In this document: piece after piece, positions 60,040-64,000 of the stretch | Layout: each line of letters opens with the position of its first letter | Position numbering within the stretch: the first letter of the stretch is position 1 | Assembly (NCBI GenBank): GCA_016722565.1 | Contig: JADKIU010000007.1 | Location: 434,001 to 498,000 of the forward strand | Origin: Bacteroidota bacterium | Lineage (GTDB): Bacteria; Bacteroidota; Bacteroidia; 2-12-FULL-35-15 | Length of the DNA: 64,000 nt | Direction of reading: 5' to 3' | Notes under the pieces: generated by a model | Told to the model about the DNA's origin: nothing | What the model saw: only the letters and a program-made list of their open reading frames with translations | Databases searched by the model: none | Made by a program: the position numbers and the translations under genes

Positions 60040-61608
60040 ATGAAAAAATTTCTACTTGTATTTTCAGCAATACTAACTGCATCGATTGCGCAAGCACAAA
60101 CCGATGCAAGCGTTATGTTATCAATTGATAATGCTGTGGTTCTACCCATTTCTTCTTCCTCTGCAGCCGACTACAGTTATATAGCTACGTTACCGTCCGG
60201 AGAAAATATCATTACGCATCAGATATCTGCCATTGGTGGTGAACGCCTTATTAATGTTAAAAAAATTAGTGCAACAGGAGGGGTATCTACCCTCTCGAAT
60301 TTAATCATCCCTTCATCTTTCACTCTTGCAACGAATATGAAAGGTTTGTCATGTTCAGCCAGCGGGGCTTACACCTGCTTATTTGGGGATGTAAACGATT
60401 TGTTTATCGTAAAATTTAATTCAGCCGGAGCTGTTCTTTGGCAAAAACAATTAAATGTTCCATCAGTAGTGTCCATCTATTATAATCACTCTTTAAACGA
60501 AACCCCTTCAGGTGATTATTATGTTTCTGTTTCTGCATATGGCTTTATGGGAATTATTAAATTGGATGCCAATGGAAATGTGTTGTGGACTAAAAGATTA
60601 GCAGGCCCAAGAGACGATGGAAAATGTCCGGGCTTTTGTTCTGAAGTAACATTAAGTGGTGGATGTATTTCCACCTTGAAAGATGAGAACTTCGAAACAA
60701 TTATCAATTTAGCACCGGATGGTTCATTGATTTGGTCTCGTTCCTATACGGATATGTCCTATCGCTGGACAAAATCCATCAAAAAGGATAATCTTGGTAA
60801 TTTTTATATCCTAGGAACTTATGGAACTGGAGGAGCTACATTTGTTCAGAAGATAGACGCGAATGGAAATTTTATCTATGCAAAAAACCTTTCCGGAACG
60901 ACTTCTTATCACGATGCGATTGTAACCAACTCAAATGAATTTATTCTATTATCAACAACACCATCTTACAAGTTAACAAAATTAGGCGCAACAGGTAATG
61001 TTACTTGGAGCAAAGGAATTGGTGCTGTTGTCAACGGAAATCCATTCTCTTATTCAACACTATTTTCCAAATCTCCAAGCGCAAACATCAGCTTTCATGC
61101 TTGGTTGAACGATACTTCTTCTATTGTATTCAAATTCTCAGGTGATCCAAATGAAATTTGCAACAACTATAATTTTCCAGTTGAAAACACAACAGATGAT
61201 GCTCAAATTTTAGCTGCAGAATTAGATACGACTTGTAATGTTTCACCACTTGGTGTAAATGTTACCAACACTACTTTCAGTTCCAATACAACGGAATATT
61301 ATCAATCAACAGATTTCTGCTTCTATATTGCGTCTGTGAACGAAACAACAACGCTTAATTTAAACATCTACCCAAATCCTGCAACTGATTTTGTAAACAT
61401 AGAATTGGGTAATTTAAATACGGTTGATGTACAAAATGCGTTGTTGGTTGTTTACGACATGACCGGCAAGAAAGTATTTGAAAAACAATTGACCACTTCA
61501 TCGATGGATCAAATTTCAACAGTTAATTATCCTGCAGGATTGTATACGATTATTATTTCGAATCCAACCAGCATTCTTGCAAAACAACGTGTGATTGTGC
61601 AGAAATAA
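60040..61608 (+). CDS. T9SS-sorted secreted protein with propeller-type repeats
   Basis: A 522-residue secreted protein. The signal peptide MKKFLLVFSAILTASIAQA starts at ATG 60040; an ATG at 59998 adds 14 polar residues. The body has repeated IVKFNSAGAVLWQKQL, IIKLDANGNVLWTKRL, LAPDGSLIWSRSY, KLGATGNVTWSKGIG blocks of the kind found in beta-propeller (SBBP or PQQ-like) proteins. The end is a T9SS tail (NLNIYPNPATDFVNIEL, VVYDMTGKKVFE, YPAGLYTIII). Substrate or ligand unknown. It has no obvious link to the signalling gene before it. Confidence 0.85.
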   Translation: MKKFLLVFSAILTASIAQAQTDASVMLSIDNAVVLPISSSSAADYSYIATLPSGENIITHQISAIGGERLINVKKISATGGVSTLSNLIIPSSFTLATNMKGLSCSASGAYTCLFGDVNDLFIVKFNSAGAVLWQKQLNVPSVVSIYYNHSLNETPSGDYYVSVSAYGFMGIIKLDANGNVLWTKRLAGPRDDGKCPGFCSEVTLSGGCISTLKDENFETIINLAPDGSLIWSRSYTDMSYRWTKSIKKDNLGNFYILGTYGTGGATFVQKIDANGNFIYAKNLSGTTSYHDAIVTNSNEFILLSTTPSYKLTKLGATGNVTWSKGIGAVVNGNPFSYSTLFSKSPSANISFHAWLNDTSSIVFKFSGDPNEICNNYNFPVENTTDDAQILAAELDTTCNVSPLGVNVTNTTFSSNTTEYYQSTDFCFYIASVNETTTLNLNIYPNPATDFVNIELGNLNTVDVQNALLVVYDMTGKKVFEKQLTTSSMDQISTVNYPAGLYTIIISNPTSILAKQRVIVQK

Positions 61609-61625
61609 AAAAACACCTTTCCTTT

Positions 61626-61668
61626 GTAATAAGCTCGAAATGAACACCCTTTCGAGCTTATTTTTTTA
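61626..61668 (+). terminator. Strong terminator before rpoN
   Basis: Perfect 13-bp stem AATAAGCTCGAAA (61628-61640) and TTTCGAGCTTATT (61650-61662), loop of 9, then T-run. Confidence 0.9.
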
Positions 61669-61715
61669 TCCGTTCATTCCTCCCCCTTTCCTGGTTTTTT
61701 TGGCTGAATTTTTGT

Positions 61716-61723
61716 TAATTTTG
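61716..61723 (+). promoter_or_regulatory. rpoN -7 promoter box, TAATTTTG
   Basis: Matches TAnnTTTG; it ends at the first base of a GTG at 61723, so that GTG lies outside the transcript. ATG 61744 is then the start, with a leader of about 14 nt. Confidence 0.5.
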
Positions 61724-61743
61724 TGGAAACGAGCAGAACGATT

Positions 61744-63204
61744 ATGTTAAGGCAGATTCAGTCGCAAAAATTATTACAGAAATTATCCCCGCAACAAATT
61801 CAATTGATGAAATTGTTGCAGTTGCCTACTATCGCCCTCGAACAACGTATCAAAGAAGAAATGGAAATCAATCCTGCACTGGAAGAAGGTGTAGATACAG
61901 ATGATGAGCCGAAAGATGAATTTGATAATGATGAGGAGTTTGATGATACCGCCAAAGATGACGACAATCAACGTGAAGATTTTAGTTTGAGCGACTACAT
62001 GGATGACGATGAAGGTGCATCCTACAAAACCAAAGTAAACAATACCAGTCCGGATGAAGAACGCAAGGAAATTCCTTTTTCTGTAGGCGTTACTTTTCAA
62101 GATATGTTGGAAAGTCAGTTAGGGATGAAAGACCTGGATGACCGGGAATATCAGATTGCATTGCACCTCATCGGGAATTTAGACGATGATGGATATTTAC
62201 GAAGAGAATTATCTTCGATTGTAGATGATATCGCCTTTTCACAAAACATTACCACAACCGAAGACGAATTAAATGAATTATTAAAAGTGATTCAGGATTT
62301 TGAACCTGCTGGAATAGGCGCCCGTGACTTACAAGAATGTTTATTGATTCAATTAAGAAAAATTGAAGTGCAAAGCATGATTGTCGAGCTCGCTACCGAA
62401 GTGGTAGAAAAACAAATGGATGAGTTTTCGAAAAAACATTACGATAAAATTTCGAAAAAGCTGGAGATTGATGATGACACTTTAAAAGAAGTTATTCAAG
62501 AAATTTTAAAGTTAAATCCTCGACCAGGAAACTCCATGGCAGATGGTCAAAAAAGCCATCAGCAGGTGATTGCCGATTTTATGATGGTGAATGAAGAGGG
62601 ACAGTTGATTTTAACCTTGAACTCCCGTAACTCACCCGATTTAAAAGTAAGCAAGGAATATTCTCAAATGTTGGAAGAATATTCAAAATCAAAAGATAAG
62701 AGCAGCAAGGAAGCTTCCATGTTTGTAAAACAAAAGCTGGAAGGAGCAAAATGGTTTATCGATGCGATACAACAACGCAGTTATACCTTGTTGTATACCA
62801 TGAATGCCATTATGGAATATCAAAAAGAATATTTTTTAACGGGTGATGAAACGCTTTTAAAACCAATGATTTTAAAGGACATTGCAGAAAAAGTAAACTT
62901 GGACATTTCTACGATTTCGCGTGTAGCAAACAGTAAATATGTTCAAACCCCTTTCGGAACATTTTTATTAAAATCGTTTTTTAGTGAGTCGCTTTCAACC
63001 GATAGCGGAGAAGAAGTTTCAACCCGTGAAGTAAAAAAGATTTTGGAAGATTGTATCGCGGCAGAAAATAAAAAGAAACCCTTAACCGATGATAAGCTCA
63101 CCAAAATATTAAAGGAAAAGGGCTATAATATTGCCAGAAGAACCATCGCAAAATATCGTGAACAGCTGGATATTCCTGTTGCTCGACTAAGAAAGGAATT
63201 GTAA
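61744..63204 (+). CDS. rpoN: RNA polymerase sigma-54 factor
   Basis: Alternative sigma factor that needs AAA+ activators for open-complex formation. From ATG 61744 it has 486 residues. Region I is MLRQIQSQKLLQKLSPQQIQLMKLLQLPTIALEQRIKEEMEINPALEE; region II is strongly acidic (DDEPKDEFDNDEEFDDTAKDDD). The core-binding region shows DYQIALHLIGNLDDDGYLRREL-like and FEPAGIGARDLQECLLIQL motifs. The HTH segment includes DISTISRVANSKYVQTPFGTFLLKSFFSE, and the RpoN box ARRTIAKYRE is at about 464-473. Its stop overlaps the start of the membrane-protein gene (TAATG), so the two are translationally coupled. Confidence 0.96.
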   Translation: MLRQIQSQKLLQKLSPQQIQLMKLLQLPTIALEQRIKEEMEINPALEEGVDTDDEPKDEFDNDEEFDDTAKDDDNQREDFSLSDYMDDDEGASYKTKVNNTSPDEERKEIPFSVGVTFQDMLESQLGMKDLDDREYQIALHLIGNLDDDGYLRRELSSIVDDIAFSQNITTTEDELNELLKVIQDFEPAGIGARDLQECLLIQLRKIEVQSMIVELATEVVEKQMDEFSKKHYDKISKKLEIDDDTLKEVIQEILKLNPRPGNSMADGQKSHQQVIADFMMVNEEGQLILTLNSRNSPDLKVSKEYSQMLEEYSKSKDKSSKEASMFVKQKLEGAKWFIDAIQQRSYTLLYTMNAIMEYQKEYFLTGDETLLKPMILKDIAEKVNLDISTISRVANSKYVQTPFGTFLLKSFFSESLSTDSGEEVSTREVKKILEDCIAAENKKKPLTDDKLTKILKEKGYNIARRTIAKYREQLDIPVARLRKEL

Positions 63205-63823
63205 TGGTGGATACAGAGGCGCGCTTCGCTAAAATTATTTCATATGTATTTCATCCTTTATTAATGCCAACTTACGGGTTTGCATTTATCTTTTTACAGA
63301 AAATTACATTTCCACATTTGTTCCTGCATTACTAAAATATATTATTCTGGGCGTTACCTTTTTATTTACGTTTTTACTCCCAACCGTCAACGCGTTGATA
63401 TTATTGAAGATGAAGCGGATTCAAAGTTTGGAAATGGAAACCAATGAAGAACGAATTATTCCCTATAGCAGCACCGCCCTTTATTTTTTTGCATTGTTCT
63501 ATCTATTTTACGATGCTGAATTTCCGAGTATTTTCAAAATTGTCATCTTAGGAGCGGGCATTTCTATTTTGCTCACGTTCCTTATTAATTTCAAGTGGAA
63601 GATCAGTGCGCATACCATTGGCATTGGAGGAATTGCAGGAGCCGCACTGGGCATCATTTATCGGGTTCAAATGGATATGAGCATTGCGTTCATTGCCATC
63701 GTTTTATTATCTGGAATTGTTGGGTATGCACGACTGAAACTCAATGCACACAGTCCTGCGCAAGTATATACAGGATTTGTTTTGGGATTTTTTATTGAAT
63801 TGGGGTTGATGTTGTTTTATTAA
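63204..63823 (+). CDS. PAP2-like membrane protein, frameshifted
   Basis: Multi-pass membrane protein of the kind that follows rpoN in Bacteroidota. Frame 3 from ATG 63204 reads MVDTEARFAKIISYVFHPLLMPTYGFAFIFLQK. Frame 2 then continues with STFVPALLKYIILGVTFLFTFLLP and runs to the stop at 63823: LEMETNEERIIPYSSTALYFF, LLTFLINFKWKISAHTIGIGGIAGAALG, GIVGYARLKLNAHSPAQVYTGFVLGFF. The KISAH and NAHSPAQVYTGFVLG segments recall PAP2 phosphatase signatures. The frame switch fits a one-base loss in the A4 run 63300-63303. As with leuS, I infer an assembly indel; a real pseudogene is possible. Confidence 0.8.
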
Positions 63824-64000
63824 TACAACAACATCCCGACACCTATTGAGTAAGGAGTCATTCCTGGTTCGCCTCTTCCTTTTTTGAAAATTTCAGACAA
63901 CGCATAAAACCCTTGCAAATTAAATTTGTTGTACCCGATTCTGAGCGTAATACCATAACGTAACGGATCGATGTTTTTGATTCGATACACTTTTATTTTC
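63820..64000 (-). CDS. Outer-membrane beta-barrel protein, 3' end only
   Basis: The minus strand carries an open frame from the window edge to a TAA at 63820-63822: 59 residues KIKVYRIKNIDPLRYGITLRIGYNKFNLQGFYALSEIFKKGRGEPGMTPYSIGVGMLLY, here split mentally as two strands, a loop and a terminal strand ending in an aromatic residue. Alternating hydrophobic residues and the final aromatic fit the C-terminus of an outer-membrane barrel (PorT-like or generic barrel family). Its stop overlaps the stop of the convergent membrane-protein gene by two bases. The N-terminus lies outside the window. Confidence 0.65.
   Translation of the reverse strand, partial: KIKVYRIKNIDPLRYGITLRIGYNKFNLQGFYALSEIFKKGRGEPGMTPYSIGVGMLLY

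Overview
The window is about 64 kb of AT-rich bacterial chromosome, almost certainly from the phylum Bacteroidota. Four things point there: six secreted proteins end in type IX secretion (T9SS) type A sorting tails; there are two TonB-dependent receptors with carboxypeptidase-like N-terminal domains; many families are typical of the phylum (DUF6089, DUF4421, DUF2167, HYC_CC_PP-like, DAHP synthase/chorismate mutase fusion, two-component-type propeller joined to SpoIIE); and promoters repeatedly match the Bacteroidota pattern TTG-N17-23-TAnnTTTG rather than the sigma-70 form. No rRNA, tRNA, CRISPR array, prophage or transposase gene was seen. Most of the window is core genome; the unusual material is in small repeats and in the surface-protein loci.

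Layout. 1-3.4 kb: leuS (cut by the window edge and frameshifted) and a DUF3108 protein. 3.7-7.1 kb: tryptophan 2,3-dioxygenase facing a DAHP synthase/chorismate mutase and a deoxyhypusine synthase homologue. 7.2-13.4 kb: a long structured leader, a lamin-tail T9SS protein, a TonB-dependent receptor and a T9SS endonuclease I, which look like an extracellular DNA locus. 13.7-17.2 kb: alpha/beta hydrolase, pdxJ, a CBS protein and nadK, interrupted by two copies of a 154-155 bp MITE-like element. 17.3-23.6 kb: a cell-envelope block (DUF6089, uppS, bamA, two ompH/skp genes, murI). 23.7-28.8 kb, minus strand: gamma-carbonic anhydrase, DUF2167, and a possible metal locus (HMA protein, TonB receptor, HYC_CC_PP-like protein, small membrane protein). 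28.9-34.2 kb: trans-sulfuration enzyme, SDR, M43 metalloprotease and an HTH-pentapeptide fusion regulator. 34.3-37.7 kb, minus: two exported proteins of unknown role and dxs. 37.9-42.6 kb: DUF4421 protein, then a minus-strand MacB/Lol-type ABC export operon. 42.7-49.3 kb, minus: tetR-tolC-adaptor-RND efflux operon with two matching candidate operators. 49.6-55.0 kb: two tandem T9SS proteins sharing one C-terminal module. 55.1-63.8 kb: asnS, a propeller-SpoIIE signalling protein, a T9SS protein, rpoN and a frameshifted PAP2-like membrane protein. The last bases hold the 3' end of an outer-membrane barrel gene on the minus strand.

Together the genes describe a didermic cell with a strong investment in surface secretion (T9SS), outer-membrane biogenesis (BamA, Skp, UppS, MurI) and efflux. 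Both broken genes (leuS and the PAP2-like gene) break at A4 runs, which points to assembly indels rather than decay, because leuS is normally essential. Short inverted-repeat elements are unusually dense, sit mostly between convergent genes, and in two cases lie inside coding sequence.
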